A stretch of DNA of 64,000 nucleotides from VAZQ01 sp045811525 (GCA_045811525.1 JBJMTV010000010.1:1-64000), one strand, 5' to 3'. Positions 34,878 to 42,305 are shown, counted from the stretch's first letter. Notes: generated by a model not told the origin, from the letters alone. Numbers and translations are program-made.

Positions 34878-35288
34878 TCAGTCTGCCCGCGCCAAGACTT
34901 GCTCCAGGTTGCCCAGGAAGTTCTGCCATCCGTGCCTGGCGCCCTGGTAGGCCTGCTCCTGGTCGGGCCGGAAGCCGGACTGCTCCATGCGGAGCCGCGT
35001 CCCCTTGCTCGTCGGCGTGAGCGTCCAGGTCACGACGCTGTCGAGACCCATCGCTGCCCAGGTGTAGGACAGCGTCGTGTTCGGCTCGACTTCGACCACC
35101 TCACAATCGACGCTGCCCCAGTCCCCGCGGAAATCGAACCGGTGGCCCACGACAGGCTTGAAATCGTTCTTCATCAGCCACTCCTGGATCAGATGTGGTT
35201 GCGTAAGCGCCCGCCAGATCCTCTCTGGGGGATGCGCGAACTCACGTTCGGCAACTACGGAGCGCGTTCCGCTCGATGTTTCGGTCAC
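34878..35288 (-). CDS. SRPBCC (AHSA1-like) ligand-binding protein
   Basis: A 136-residue START/Bet v1-like fold protein of the AHSA1 branch. AHPPERIWRALTQPHLIQEW is the family N-terminal signature. Strands DFRGDWGSVDCEVVEVEPN and LSYTWAAMG form the hydrophobic cavity that should bind a lipid-like or aromatic ligand. The start overlaps the ArsR stop by 4 bp, so both are translated together. Pairing with ArsR is a widespread but unexplained arrangement. Confidence 0.88.
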   Translation of the reverse strand: MTETSSGTRSVVAEREFAHPPERIWRALTQPHLIQEWLMKNDFKPVVGHRFDFRGDWGSVDCEVVEVEPNTTLSYTWAAMGLDSVVTWTLTPTSKGTRLRMEQSGFRPDQEQAYQGARHGWQNFLGNLEQVLARAD

Positions 35289-35608
35289 TGGTCCATCCTT
35301 TTCAGTAGATCTTCGAGGTGGTCGAACCGGCTCTGCCAGAAGTCCGCCATTCGATTCGTCCAGTCGATCAGCGGAGCTAATGCGTCGAGCTGTGGCCTAT
35401 AGTGCGTCTGACGGCCTTCGGGGCGGTCGAGCACCAGCCCGGCCTGTTTCAGGACCCCAAGATGCTTCGACACCGCGGGCTGCGAGACCCCGGCCCGCGC
35501 GGTCAGAGCCGCGACAGTCTGCTCCCCTTCACGGCAAAGGCGCTCGAAGATCGCCCTGCGCGTTGGATCGGCTAAAGCCTTGAAGGCCAGTTCAGGGTCG
35601 CTGTACAT
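35285..35608 (-). CDS. ArsR-family transcriptional regulator
   Basis: A 107-residue winged-helix repressor. ALADPTRRAIFERLCREGEQ, VAALTARAGVSQPAVSKHLG (recognition helix) and VLKQAGLV match ArsR. The metal-sensing CxC of the ArsR/SmtB group is missing; only one Cys is present, so it senses something other than As or Zn. ATG at 35608 is preceded by AGGTGAG. It is probably autoregulated through the inverted repeat at 35616-35657, immediately upstream. Coupled to the SRPBCC gene. Confidence 0.9.
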   Translation of the reverse strand: MYSDPELAFKALADPTRRAIFERLCREGEQTVAALTARAGVSQPAVSKHLGVLKQAGLVLDRPEGRQTHYRPQLDALAPLIDWTNRMADFWQSRFDHLEDLLKRMDQ

Positions 35609-35615
35609 CTCACCT

Positions 35616-35657
35616 ATAACCCGGCGGCTATTTGGCAATTCATAGCTGGCGGGTTAT
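35616..35657. promoter_or_regulatory. Inverted repeat, candidate operator of the minus-strand ArsR
   Basis: ATAACCCGGCGGCTAT (35616-35631) and ATAGCTGGCGGGTTAT (35642-35657) are reverse complements at 14 of 16 positions, with a 10-bp spacer. It starts 8 bp from the ArsR start codon and covers its ribosome binding region. A bound dimer or tetramer would block the promoter. Confidence 0.7.
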
Positions 35658-35714
35658 GATTGTCAAGTGCCGCCACACGGCTCTCCGCGGCTGGCAAATA
35701 GCTGTTGCTATAGT

Positions 35715-35746
35715 ATAGCCATTCGTCTATATAGACATATGGCTAT
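35715..35746. promoter_or_regulatory. 32-bp near-perfect palindrome over the plus-strand ArsR start
   Basis: Outer arms ATAGCCAT (35715-35722) and ATGGCTAT (35739-35746) enclose the perfect palindrome GTCTATATAGAC (35725-35736). Only four bases break full symmetry. The start codon of the plus-strand ArsR (35739) lies inside it. It differs from the other repeat in sequence, so the two regulators may read different operators. Confidence 0.75.
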
Positions 35747-36077
35747 GCACACTCACCAACTCAACGCCGCGTTCTTCGCCCTCAGCGACCCGACCAGGCG
35801 TGCCATCCTCGCGCGCTTGGCGGCAGGGGAAGCCACCGTCTCCGAAATCGTGGCGCCCTTCGATCTCAGCCAGCCGACCGTCTCCAAGCACCTCAAAGTC
35901 CTTGAAAGCGCCGGTCTGATCGAGGGGGGCCGCGACGCCCAGCGCCGGCCTCGAAAGCTCGTTCCCCAGGCCATGAAGGAACTCGCCGATTGGATCGACC
36001 TGTTCCGCCAGCAATGGGAGCAAAGGTTCGACAATCTCGAGACCCACGTCCTCAGCATCCAAGACGGAGAGAAATAA
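35739..36077 (+). CDS. ArsR-family transcriptional regulator
   Basis: A 112-residue winged-helix regulator: AAFFALSDPTRRAILARLAA, then VSEIVAPFDLSQPTVSKHLK (recognition helix) and VLESAGLIEGGRDAQRRPRK. There are no cysteines, so no metal thiolate sensing. Divergent from the other ArsR with 130 bp between starts. It is followed 2 bp later by an SRPBCC gene, so the two form one unit. ATG at 35739 or 35745. Confidence 0.9.
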   Translation: MAMHTHQLNAAFFALSDPTRRAILARLAAGEATVSEIVAPFDLSQPTVSKHLKVLESAGLIEGGRDAQRRPRKLVPQAMKELADWIDLFRQQWEQRFDNLETHVLSIQDGEK

Positions 36078-36079
36078 CC

Positions 36080-36565
36080 ATGCCCGCCACCTCTGAAGCG
36101 GTTTCCAAGACCGGCCTCACAGTCGACCGCGACGCCAACACCATAAGGATCGTCCGCGAATTCGGCGCTCGGCCGCCGGTGATCTTCGATGCCTGGACGC
36201 AGCCGGAGCATGTCGCCTGCTGGTGGGACCCCGCGGGCGAGCGGCTGGCCGAATGCGCCATCGACTTGCGTCCCGGAGGCTCGTTCAAGTTCGTCTCTCG
36301 GGCGCACCCGGAGATGCCGTTCGCGGGCGTCTATCGCGAGATCAAGCGCCCCGAGCGCCTCGAATTCGACGCGTTGGGGGCTAAGGGTCGGGTGACGCTT
36401 CAGAGCGTCGGCGCCGGGACGCGCATGGTCGTGGAGATCGAATGCGCCTCGGCCGAGCATCTCGAGCAATTCCTCAAGATGGGCGTCGACGCCGGCACGG
36501 CCCAGACGAGCGACAACCTGGTGGCGTATGTCAGGGAGCGCGGCCCCGTGGTGGCCTCGGCCTGA
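36080..36565 (+). CDS. SRPBCC (AHSA1-like) ligand-binding protein
   Basis: A 161-residue START-fold protein of the AHSA1 branch with RIVREFGARPPVIFDAWTQP, AECAIDLRPGGSFKFVSRAH and RMVVEIECASAEHLEQFLKM. It is similar in domain to the minus-strand copy but clearly diverged in sequence, so the two are not a recent duplication. RBS GGAGAG at 36065-36070. The gene lies between ArsR and a VOC-family gene. Confidence 0.88.
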   Translation: MPATSEAVSKTGLTVDRDANTIRIVREFGARPPVIFDAWTQPEHVACWWDPAGERLAECAIDLRPGGSFKFVSRAHPEMPFAGVYREIKRPERLEFDALGAKGRVTLQSVGAGTRMVVEIECASAEHLEQFLKMGVDAGTAQTSDNLVAYVRERGPVVASA

Positions 36566-36588
36566 GCGGAGGGTGGAAGGCCCAACTG

Positions 36589-36945
36589 ATGAAGGTCAAG
36601 CGCATCGTTCCGAACATCGCAGCGAACGATCTCAAAGCCTCGAGGAAGTTCTATCGCGATATTCTAGGCCTCGAGATCGCGATGGACCTCGGCTGGATCA
36701 CGACCTTCACAACCGATGGGACGGCGCAGCCCCAGCTCAGCGTGGCAACAGAGGGCGGCTCGGGTACGGCGGTGCCGGATATCAGCATCGAAGTCGACGA
36801 CTTGGACGAGGCACTGAGCCGCGTTCATGAGGCGCGGATCACCGTCGAATACGGGCCGGTGATGGAGCCTTGGAATGTGCGCCGCTTCTATGTTCGCGAT
36901 CCATCGGGGCGGCTGCTCAACATTCTGGAACACAGCCGGTCGTGA
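36589..36945 (+). CDS. VOC-family (glyoxalase-like) protein
   Basis: A 118-residue single-domain VOC protein: MKVKRIVPNIAANDLKASRK, FYRDILGLEIAMDLGWITTF and VPDISIEVDDLDEALSRVHE, ending PSGRLLNILEH with the metal-site glutamate. Similar to antibiotic-resistance or glyoxalase-type folds, but the role is unknown. Third gene of the plus-strand ArsR unit, 23 bp after the SRPBCC gene, mirroring the minus-strand arrangement. Confidence 0.87.
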   Translation: MKVKRIVPNIAANDLKASRKFYRDILGLEIAMDLGWITTFTTDGTAQPQLSVATEGGSGTAVPDISIEVDDLDEALSRVHEARITVEYGPVMEPWNVRRFYVRDPSGRLLNILEHSRS

Positions 36946-37034
36946 CTATCAATCGACAGACGGCCGCGACCCTGCCCCTATTACCATTCAACGTATTTAG
37001 CGGTTGGCTTCGGCCGTGATCGCGGGAGGTCTCG

Positions 37035-37200
37035 ATGGAAATCATCTTCGAGAATGACAACAAACGCGTGGTGATCACTGGATGGCGCGGGTGGCTCATT
37101 GCGTTGGCCAGTCCTCATTCTCTCGGTCGGCCTGGTGGTTCTGGCGCTGCTGTCGGCACGTGAGGTCGAGATTCATGACGGATGCAACGGCCAAGGATGA
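37035..37200 (+). pseudogene. Small membrane protein gene with probable frameshift
   Basis: ATG at 37035 follows a strong GGGAGGT. The reading MEIIFENDNKRVVITGWRGW is then LIALASPHSLGRPGG and stops at 37163. In another frame, from about 37108, the same DNA reads VLILSVGLVVLALLSAREVE, a clean membrane helix, and ends at 37200. One extra base (near the A at 37110) would join them into a single-pass protein of about 55 residues. Either the gene is broken or the sequence has an error. It overlaps the next gene. Confidence 0.5.
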
Positions 37201-37432
37201 GGTGGACGGCTGGGTGGTCGAAAGCCAGCGTAGCAACTATTCGATTGGATACTGGTTCTCTTTCATTTTCGGAATGCTCGGCCAAATCGTGCCGACCCCT
37301 CCGAATATCACCTACACGATGCGAAACCGGCGCTCGAATGAACGCCGCGTGATCACCCTACCGGGCGATCACTCCAGGGCACAGTTGTCGGCCGCTCTCA
37401 GAGATGGCGAAACTGATGATAAGCGCAGCTGA
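37175..37432 (+). CDS. Hypothetical protein
   Basis: An 85-residue protein, MTDATAKDEVDGWVVESQRS onward. It is mostly soluble, with one weakly hydrophobic stretch (YWFSFIFGMLGQIVP) and a basic middle (MRNRRSNERRV). ATG at 37175 lies within the end of the frameshifted upstream frame, so the two may have been an operon. No family recognised, and the call as a real gene depends mostly on composition and the upstream neighbour. Confidence 0.5.
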   Translation: MTDATAKDEVDGWVVESQRSNYSIGYWFSFIFGMLGQIVPTPPNITYTMRNRRSNERRVITLPGDHSRAQLSAALRDGETDDKRS

Positions 37433-37495
37433 GGACACCCTCTGACCTTTGTCCAATCGATTGTCGCCGGCTTCCGGCGGTCATCGCCGCCGCAA

Positions 37496-38425
37496 TCACG
37501 GCGCTTTGACGATCTGCTTGCACGCCGGCGGCAATCCCGCCAGCGTCAAAACCGGTCTAGGTTTGCTGGGAGCCGGGTGTAGCGTCGATTCCTTGAACCA
37601 GAAGTCGAGCTCGCTATCGCAGCCGTCCTTTGGGAGCGGCGGCGTAGGCGGCTTGCATTCCGCACTATCTGCCGGACAGGCAATCTGGACGTGAAAGTGC
37701 TCGGCGTGACCATACCAGGGACGCACCTTGTAAAGCCAAGTGTGATCAGCTCCGGCCTCGCGGCACAGCGCCTTCTTGATGGCGGCATTGACCAGGATGC
37801 GGACAACCACTGGATCCTGCGCAGCCGTTCGGATGAGCGCAGTATGTCTGTGGGTCCACGATTTCGGATCAACATCGCGCAGGTCGGGCGCGACCACATC
37901 GGTGCCCGGGCCGAACTCGCGCTCCTCGCTGCTTTGGGCGTGGTCTGGCATCGGAGCAAACCAAATATCGGCGTCGAGGCCGATTTGATGGCTGGTGTGG
38001 TCGGAAAGCATCGGCCCGCCGCGCGGCTGAGACATGTCACCCAGCAAAAGACCGTTCCAGCCAACCGTTTTTGCGTTCGCAGCAAACCGTTCGATGAAGC
38101 GAATGAGTTGGGGATGGCCCCAGTTGCGGTTACGCGACGGCCGCATGACTTGCCAGGTCGGACTGGTGATCGGCAGCGACACGACGCCGCTGAGGCAGCC
38201 GTTAAAATCGCCGCCGATCGACCGCGGCGGTCCGGAAAACGGTGTTAATTTGCGCGCGAACAGCTCCTTCGCTGGCGTTGACGGCGCGTCCGGATTTTTC
38301 AGCGGCGGCAGCGGCTTGGGATCGACCGAGCCGGGCAGCATTGGGTCGATCGAGTGCTTTTCCTGCGCGAGGGCGGAACCCGCGGCAAGGAAGAGGGCGG
38401 CCAGGAGGCAAAGAACAGCGCGCAT
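37496..38425 (-). CDS. mepA: Penicillin-insensitive murein endopeptidase
   Basis: A 309-residue periplasmic LAS-type zinc peptidase that cuts D-Ala-meso-DAP cross-links in peptidoglycan. Signal peptide MRAVLCLLAALFLAAGSALA, then the motifs MLSDHTSHQIGLDADIWF (zinc His and Asp) and YGHAEHFHVQIACP (His). Cysteines in NGCLSG, IACPADSAECKPP, KDGCDSE and PACKQ may form disulfides. ATG at 38425 gives the signal peptide; TTG 38431 is possible. Close to a lytic transglycosylase gene, so both may trim the cell wall. Confidence 0.92.
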   Translation of the reverse strand: MRAVLCLLAALFLAAGSALAQEKHSIDPMLPGSVDPKPLPPLKNPDAPSTPAKELFARKLTPFSGPPRSIGGDFNGCLSGVVSLPITSPTWQVMRPSRNRNWGHPQLIRFIERFAANAKTVGWNGLLLGDMSQPRGGPMLSDHTSHQIGLDADIWFAPMPDHAQSSEEREFGPGTDVVAPDLRDVDPKSWTHRHTALIRTAAQDPVVVRILVNAAIKKALCREAGADHTWLYKVRPWYGHAEHFHVQIACPADSAECKPPTPPLPKDGCDSELDFWFKESTLHPAPSKPRPVLTLAGLPPACKQIVKAP

Positions 38426-38431
38426 CTGCAA

Positions 38432-38665
38432 TTACGATCCGTATGGGTCTGTAGGGAAATAGAGTCAAATTGCACTCAAGCCTGAGAACTGGAAGAACGA
38501 GATTCTGAAAAAACGCTAACGATGCGAAACCCTTGTTCCACAAGAAGACTGGAGCTGCCTGGTATTGAAGTTGTATCGGCGCCTGTGCTGATGGCTTGGT
38601 GGCGCAATACCCTGACTGAGCCTCGCAGATCCGTTATGTTGAGACTTCCTGGCTAGGGGTAGCAG
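38432..38665. other. Intergenic region between mepA and transglycosylase gene
   Basis: About 230 bp, AT-richer than the flanks, between divergent genes. No gene, tRNA or strong promoter was recognised. Confidence 0.5.
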
Positions 38666-39499
38666 ATGCCATTCGATCGGATTGGGGGGCGCCAATTGAT
38701 TATGCTTCTCGGCGGCGTAGCGGCGGTACAGGCGCGCGCGGCGCCGGCCCAGCACACGGCGAGGGGAGCCTCCCAAGGACGGCGGGCGACGAGCGCCGTT
38801 GCGATCACATTCGGCGTACTCGTTATCTTGGGCGGCGCGTTTTGCGCGGCCCAAGATAACCCCATTCCCGAGCACGAAATGCAGGGAATGCCTGTCGATG
38901 CTTTTGGGTATCTTGGTGGTTTGTCTGAAGCGCGGTTCTATGAACCGCACTCGACCACGGACAATCCGTACGATGAAATCCGGAACGCGGCATCTTTGTA
39001 CGGCCTGGACTTGGCAATGATGATGTCTATCGCCAAGGTCGAGAGTAACTTCAATCCTCGCGCCAAAACCGGATCATACAAAGGGCTTTTCCAACTTAGC
39101 GACTTCGAGTTTAAAAAGTACGGCGATGGCAGCATCTGGGACGCGAGGGACAACGCTCGCGCCGCGGCGCACATGCTTCTGGTACAAGCGGAAAAGTTCA
39201 GATCGGCGCTTGGTCACTATCCAGATTACGCGGAGAGATACATGGTGCATCAGCAGGGCATCCAAGGCGCCATTGAACACTACACACGCCCTGAGCGCGT
39301 CGCTTGGCAATCCATGTGTGCCACCGACGAGGGCGTACTAAAGGGGGAGCAATGGTGCAGGAAGTGCATCTGGCAAAATCTTCTCCCGCAATGGAAGCGG
39401 ACCTTCGGAAGTGTAGAGAAGATATCAAGCGGAGACTTCGTTAGTCTGTGGACAGGACGAATCAATCTTCTGGTCAACAAATTCAGCGTAGCGGAGTGA
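38666..39499 (+). CDS. Lytic transglycosylase (SLT-like) with atypical N-terminus
   Basis: A 277-residue lysozyme-like protein. The SLT core begins AASLYGLDLAMMMSIAKVES, with the probable catalytic Glu in KVESNFNP, then GSYKGLFQLSDFEFKKYG and a helical end with HYPDYAERYMVHQQG. The first 35 residues (MPFDRIGGRQLIMLLGGVAA) look like a worn version of the twin-arginine leader of rhizobial ABC binding proteins (REFI-LLGGAAA). A second hydrophobic stretch (VAITFGVLVILGGAFCAAQD) could be the true signal peptide. Base composition is lower in GC than neighbours. Start uncertain. Confidence 0.75.
   Translation: MPFDRIGGRQLIMLLGGVAAVQARAAPAQHTARGASQGRRATSAVAITFGVLVILGGAFCAAQDNPIPEHEMQGMPVDAFGYLGGLSEARFYEPHSTTDNPYDEIRNAASLYGLDLAMMMSIAKVESNFNPRAKTGSYKGLFQLSDFEFKKYGDGSIWDARDNARAAAHMLLVQAEKFRSALGHYPDYAERYMVHQQGIQGAIEHYTRPERVAWQSMCATDEGVLKGEQWCRKCIWQNLLPQWKRTFGSVEKISSGDFVSLWTGRINLLVNKFSVAE
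38822..38860. repeat. 17-bp-arm hairpin inside the transglycosylase gene
   Basis: GTTATCTTGGGCGGCGC (38822-38838) and GCGCGGCCCAAGATAAC (38844-38860) pair with one mismatch around a GTTTT loop. It encodes VILGGAFCAAQDN in frame. Confidence 0.85.
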
Positions 39500-39508
39500 A
39501 TTCGACGA

Positions 39509-40006
39509 TCAGACGCCTCGATAATAGATCGCGGCGTGAACACTTTTTACCGTATTGTGATCAGCTCCCGATATTTTTGGAACGAGTGTTGTCTCGACGG
39601 TGATCTTGGAAATTCCTCGTTGCGCAAGCACCAACGTTCCGAAAATCACAGAGCTCATCATTAATTCGTGCTCACCCTTCGAAAGCTGAGATGGATCCTT
39701 CAGCAGCTCACGCGTTGGCGACGAGTCTATATCAAACCCGGAGCTTCGAAGTGTGGCCTTCGCATTAGCAAAAGACGTTCCAACGGGAACATATTTTTGG
39801 ACTATCGAAGACACCTCATTGCCTGCGGCGTTAAACTCTCCTGTGTGGCGCAGATGTTGGTAAGCACGTTCCAGCTCTAGGTGTAGCCGCCCTCCGCGTT
39901 CCTGAAAATCAACAGCGTTTGCCTGATTGCGCCGGTCCACGGCCTGGGCGTGAGCGGCCGTGAGCAACGACACGCAAATAGCAGCGAGCTTTACTGTCGG
40001 CCGCAT
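39509..40006 (-). CDS. Secreted hypothetical protein
   Basis: A 165-residue protein with a signal peptide in MRPTVKLAAICVSLLTAAHA (start 40006; ATG 40033 and longer frames to 40117 also fit). The mature part is alpha/beta, with RLHLELERAYQHLRHTG, VSSIVQKYVPVGTSFANAKA and LLKDPSQLSKGEHELMMSSV. No family recognised. The gene converges on the transglycosylase with a 9-bp gap and shares its lower GC, so both may have come in together. Confidence 0.6.
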   Translation of the reverse strand: MRPTVKLAAICVSLLTAAHAQAVDRRNQANAVDFQERGGRLHLELERAYQHLRHTGEFNAAGNEVSSIVQKYVPVGTSFANAKATLRSSGFDIDSSPTRELLKDPSQLSKGEHELMMSSVIFGTLVLAQRGISKITVETTLVPKISGADHNTVKSVHAAIYYRGV

Positions 40007-40260
40007 CCGAGATGCCCTTGCAATCGGCCGCATATAAAGAAGCCCAAAATCGGAGCTGTCAATCAACATGAAATCGCGAAGGTGCTTGGCCCTTGACGCC
40101 TTGGCAGCTTTTAACAAGTGTCACCGACGGGCTAAGCGAGCAGCTCTTTTCGCGCCCAGTACCCTTTGTGCCTTCCGAAAAATTAGATCCGAGCAATGAA
40201 AAAGTGCTTGGGTGACTTAGAGGATGGGAGGCGCGGCGCTTACGTCCTCCCTTGCCCCGG
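40007..40260. other. Intergenic region before tRNA-Gly
   Basis: About 250 bp of relatively low GC containing no recognised gene. Open frames here lack a credible start or product. Confidence 0.4.
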
Positions 40261-40299
40261 AAAAGCAGATGGGCCGGGTAAGCACCCGGCGCATCTGCT
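40261..40299 (-). terminator. Intrinsic terminator of tRNA-Gly
   Basis: On the minus strand, AGCAGATGCGCCGGGT pairs with ACCCGGCCCATCTGCT (40264-40299) around a GCTT loop with one mismatch, and is followed by TTTT (40264-40261). It sits 17 bp downstream of the tRNA 3' end. Confidence 0.8.
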
Positions 40300-40316
40300 G
40301 AACTTTTGATAAAGAC

Positions 40317-40391
40317 TGGAGCGGGCGAAGGGATTCGAACCCTCGACCCCAACCTTGGCAAGGTTGTGCTCTACCCCTGAGCTACACCCGC
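40317..40391 (-). tRNA. tRNA-Gly (anticodon GCC)
   Basis: Minus-strand fold: acceptor GCGGGTG/CGCCCGC, discriminator T, encoded CCA (40319-40317), anticodon stem AACCT with loop TTGCCAA giving GCC, T arm GGGTTCGAATCCC. An intrinsic terminator follows. Confidence 0.96.
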
Positions 40392-40559
40392 GTCCGACGA
40401 AGGGTATGCGGCACCGGCCTCTTCGTAGGCGTGGCCGACCGGCTGATGCTATGCCAAAACCCCGGACCGTTTGCAACCGCGCCGCGATCGCATCTCATAT
40501 CGCCAAGCGGGCGGCGGCGCCCCCGCTATGGCCCGAACCCGTGCACCCGACTGCCCGAG

Positions 40560-41060
40560 ATGACCTCGCCCGCCGCCCTCTTCGCCTTTCTTGATAAGCT
40601 CGGGATCAGGCACTCCTCGGTGAGCCACCCGCCGCTGTTCACGGTCGAACAGGCACGCGCCTTGCGCGGCAGCATTGCCGGTGCGCACACCAAGAACCTG
40701 TTCCTGCGCGACAAGAAAGGAGCGCTTTTCCTCGTGACCGCGCTCGAGGATGCCTCGATCGAGCTGCGATCGCTGCACCGCCTCCTGGGTGCTTCCGGCC
40801 GGCTGTCCTTCGGCTCGGCCGATCTCATGCGTGAGACGCTCGGTATCGAGCCCGGTGCGGTGACCCCATTCGCAGCGCTCAATGACACCGAGCACCGCGT
40901 CGCTGTGGTGCTCGATGCCGACCTGATGCGTCATGACCCCATCAACTGCCACCCGCTGGTGAATACGATGACGACCACCGTCAGTCGCGTGGACCTCGTG
41001 CGTTTCCTCAGGGAAACCGGCCATGCGCCACGGATCGAGCGACTTGCGGGACTTGGCTGA
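40560..41060 (+). CDS. YbaK/ProX-type aminoacyl-tRNA deacylase
   Basis: A 166-residue trans-editing enzyme of the prolyl-tRNA editing (YbaK/PrdX) family. It would clear Ala- or other mischarged tRNA-Pro. Matching segments are HPPLFTVEQARALRGSIAGA, HTKNLFLRDKKGALFL and the GAVTPFAALND and VVLDADLM parts of the C-terminal fold. The conserved Lys lies in KNLFLRDKK. ATG at 40560 is the best start; a longer frame from 40431 lies over the tRNA flank. Confidence 0.88.
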   Translation: MTSPAALFAFLDKLGIRHSSVSHPPLFTVEQARALRGSIAGAHTKNLFLRDKKGALFLVTALEDASIELRSLHRLLGASGRLSFGSADLMRETLGIEPGAVTPFAALNDTEHRVAVVLDADLMRHDPINCHPLVNTMTTTVSRVDLVRFLRETGHAPRIERLAGLG

Positions 41061-41142
41061 GGCGGTTTAGACGCCCGCATCGTTCTAGCGGCGACTTGGG
41101 CGATGCGAACCGCCGTCGGCGGTTCCGGTTGCAAAGAACCCT

Positions 41143-41170
41143 GTTGACACCATTTAACCGGGCATATTGA
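41143..41170 (+). promoter_or_regulatory. Candidate promoter of the thioredoxin-TPR gene
   Basis: TTGACA (41143-41148) and TATTGA (41165-41170) are separated by 16 bp, 95 bp ahead of the start codon at 41265. Confidence 0.45.
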
Positions 41171-41264
41171 GCTTTTCGCCTGGCGCTCTTGCTCGAGACG
41201 CCCGTAACGGTGGCACATGCCAGAATGGGCCGCCGCCCTGACCGGGATTTAGGGGATTGACGAC

Positions 41265-42170
41265 ATGACGATGCTGCAAGGGGGTGACGCGGCAACCAGC
41301 GCACCCGCGGTCAAAGACACGACCACCCAGACCTTCATGAAGGACGTTATCGAGGAATCGAAGCGCCAGCCGGTGTTGGTCGATTTCTGGGCCGAGTGGT
41401 GCGGCCCGTGCAAGCAACTGGCCCCGGTGCTGGAAAAGGTGGTGAAGGCGGCCAAAGGCAAGGTCAAGCTCGTCAAGATGGACATCGACAAGCACCCCTC
41501 AATCCCGGGACAGCTCGGCATCCAGTCAATCCCCGCGGTGTTTGCTTTCGTCAATGGCCAGCCGGTGGACGGCTTCCTCGGAGCGCTGCCGGAGGGGCAG
41601 ATCACCGCTTTCATCGAGCGCCTCACCAAGGACCGCATCGGCGGTGAGGAGCAGGACCTGCTCAAAGAGGCCGACGCTGCCCTCGCCGAAGGCGATGCCG
41701 CCGGCGCAGCCGATCTCTATGCGCAGGTGCTGGCGCAGGATTCGGCTAACGTCGCCGCGCTCGCCGGACTCGCACGCTCTTACGTGCTCACCGGGGCTCT
41801 GGAGCAGGCGAAGCAGACAATGGCGCTGATCCCCGAAGCCAAGCGCAACGATCCGGCGGTGGTTGCCGCCCGAGCCGCGCTTGATCTCTCCGAGCAGGCA
41901 AAATCGGTCGGCCCCATCGGCGAGCTCGAGGCCAAGGTTGCCGCCGATCCGCGCGACCATCAGGCACGCTTTGATCTCGCGGTGGGCCTGAACGGCCAGG
42001 GCCGGCGCCAGGAGGCGGTGGACAACCTGCTCGAGATCGTGAGGCGCGATCGCAAATGGAATGACGACGGGGCACGCAAGCAGCTGGTGCAGTTTTTCGA
42101 AGCTTGGGGGCCGACCGACGAGGCCACCGTGAACGGGCGCAAGCGCCTGTCCTCGATCCTCTTCTCGTAG
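41265..42170 (+). CDS. cnoX: Thioredoxin-TPR chaperedoxin (CnoX-type)
   Basis: A 301-residue fusion: thioredoxin domain (about 20-130) with the active redox motif WCGPC at 45-49, followed by TPR-like repeats (about 135-300) in DLLKEADAALAEGDAAGAAD and VAALAGLARSYVLTGALEQA. CnoX/YbbN protects unfolded proteins under oxidant stress. The E. coli protein lost the CxxC, while alphaproteobacterial members keep a reducing site; here both Cys are present. The stop TAG abuts a palindromic repeat. Confidence 0.88.
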   Translation: MTMLQGGDAATSAPAVKDTTTQTFMKDVIEESKRQPVLVDFWAEWCGPCKQLAPVLEKVVKAAKGKVKLVKMDIDKHPSIPGQLGIQSIPAVFAFVNGQPVDGFLGALPEGQITAFIERLTKDRIGGEEQDLLKEADAALAEGDAAGAADLYAQVLAQDSANVAALAGLARSYVLTGALEQAKQTMALIPEAKRNDPAVVAARAALDLSEQAKSVGPIGELEAKVAADPRDHQARFDLAVGLNGQGRRQEAVDNLLEIVRRDRKWNDDGARKQLVQFFEAWGPTDEATVNGRKRLSSILFS

Positions 42171-42240
42171 TGTGGCGGTTCAGATTCCGGCGCCTTTGTC
42201 GCCGGGATCTCGTCATGCGGACATCGGAATGCGGCCACCG
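42171..42240. repeat. Palindromic element, diverged GTGGCGGTTCAGA family
   Basis: TGTGGCGGTTCAGATTCCG starts directly after the cnoX stop. An inner perfect hairpin CCGGCG/CGCCGG is followed by TCGTCATGCGGAC and GGAATGCGGCCACC. It shares TGTGGCGGTTCAGA and TCGTCATGCGGAC with the element at 24515-24590, but its outer arms pair only loosely. Confidence 0.7.
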
Positions 42241-42305
42241 CCCTGCTGCGAGCAGCCGCGCTTGGACCGGCAGGCGTGGTGGAGCGTGGCGCGGGATACG
42301 CAACG

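Noticed and set aside
38666..38790. ABC transporter substrate-binding protein gene
   Set aside because: Only a leader-like 35-residue stretch resembles that family; the rest is a lytic transglycosylase.
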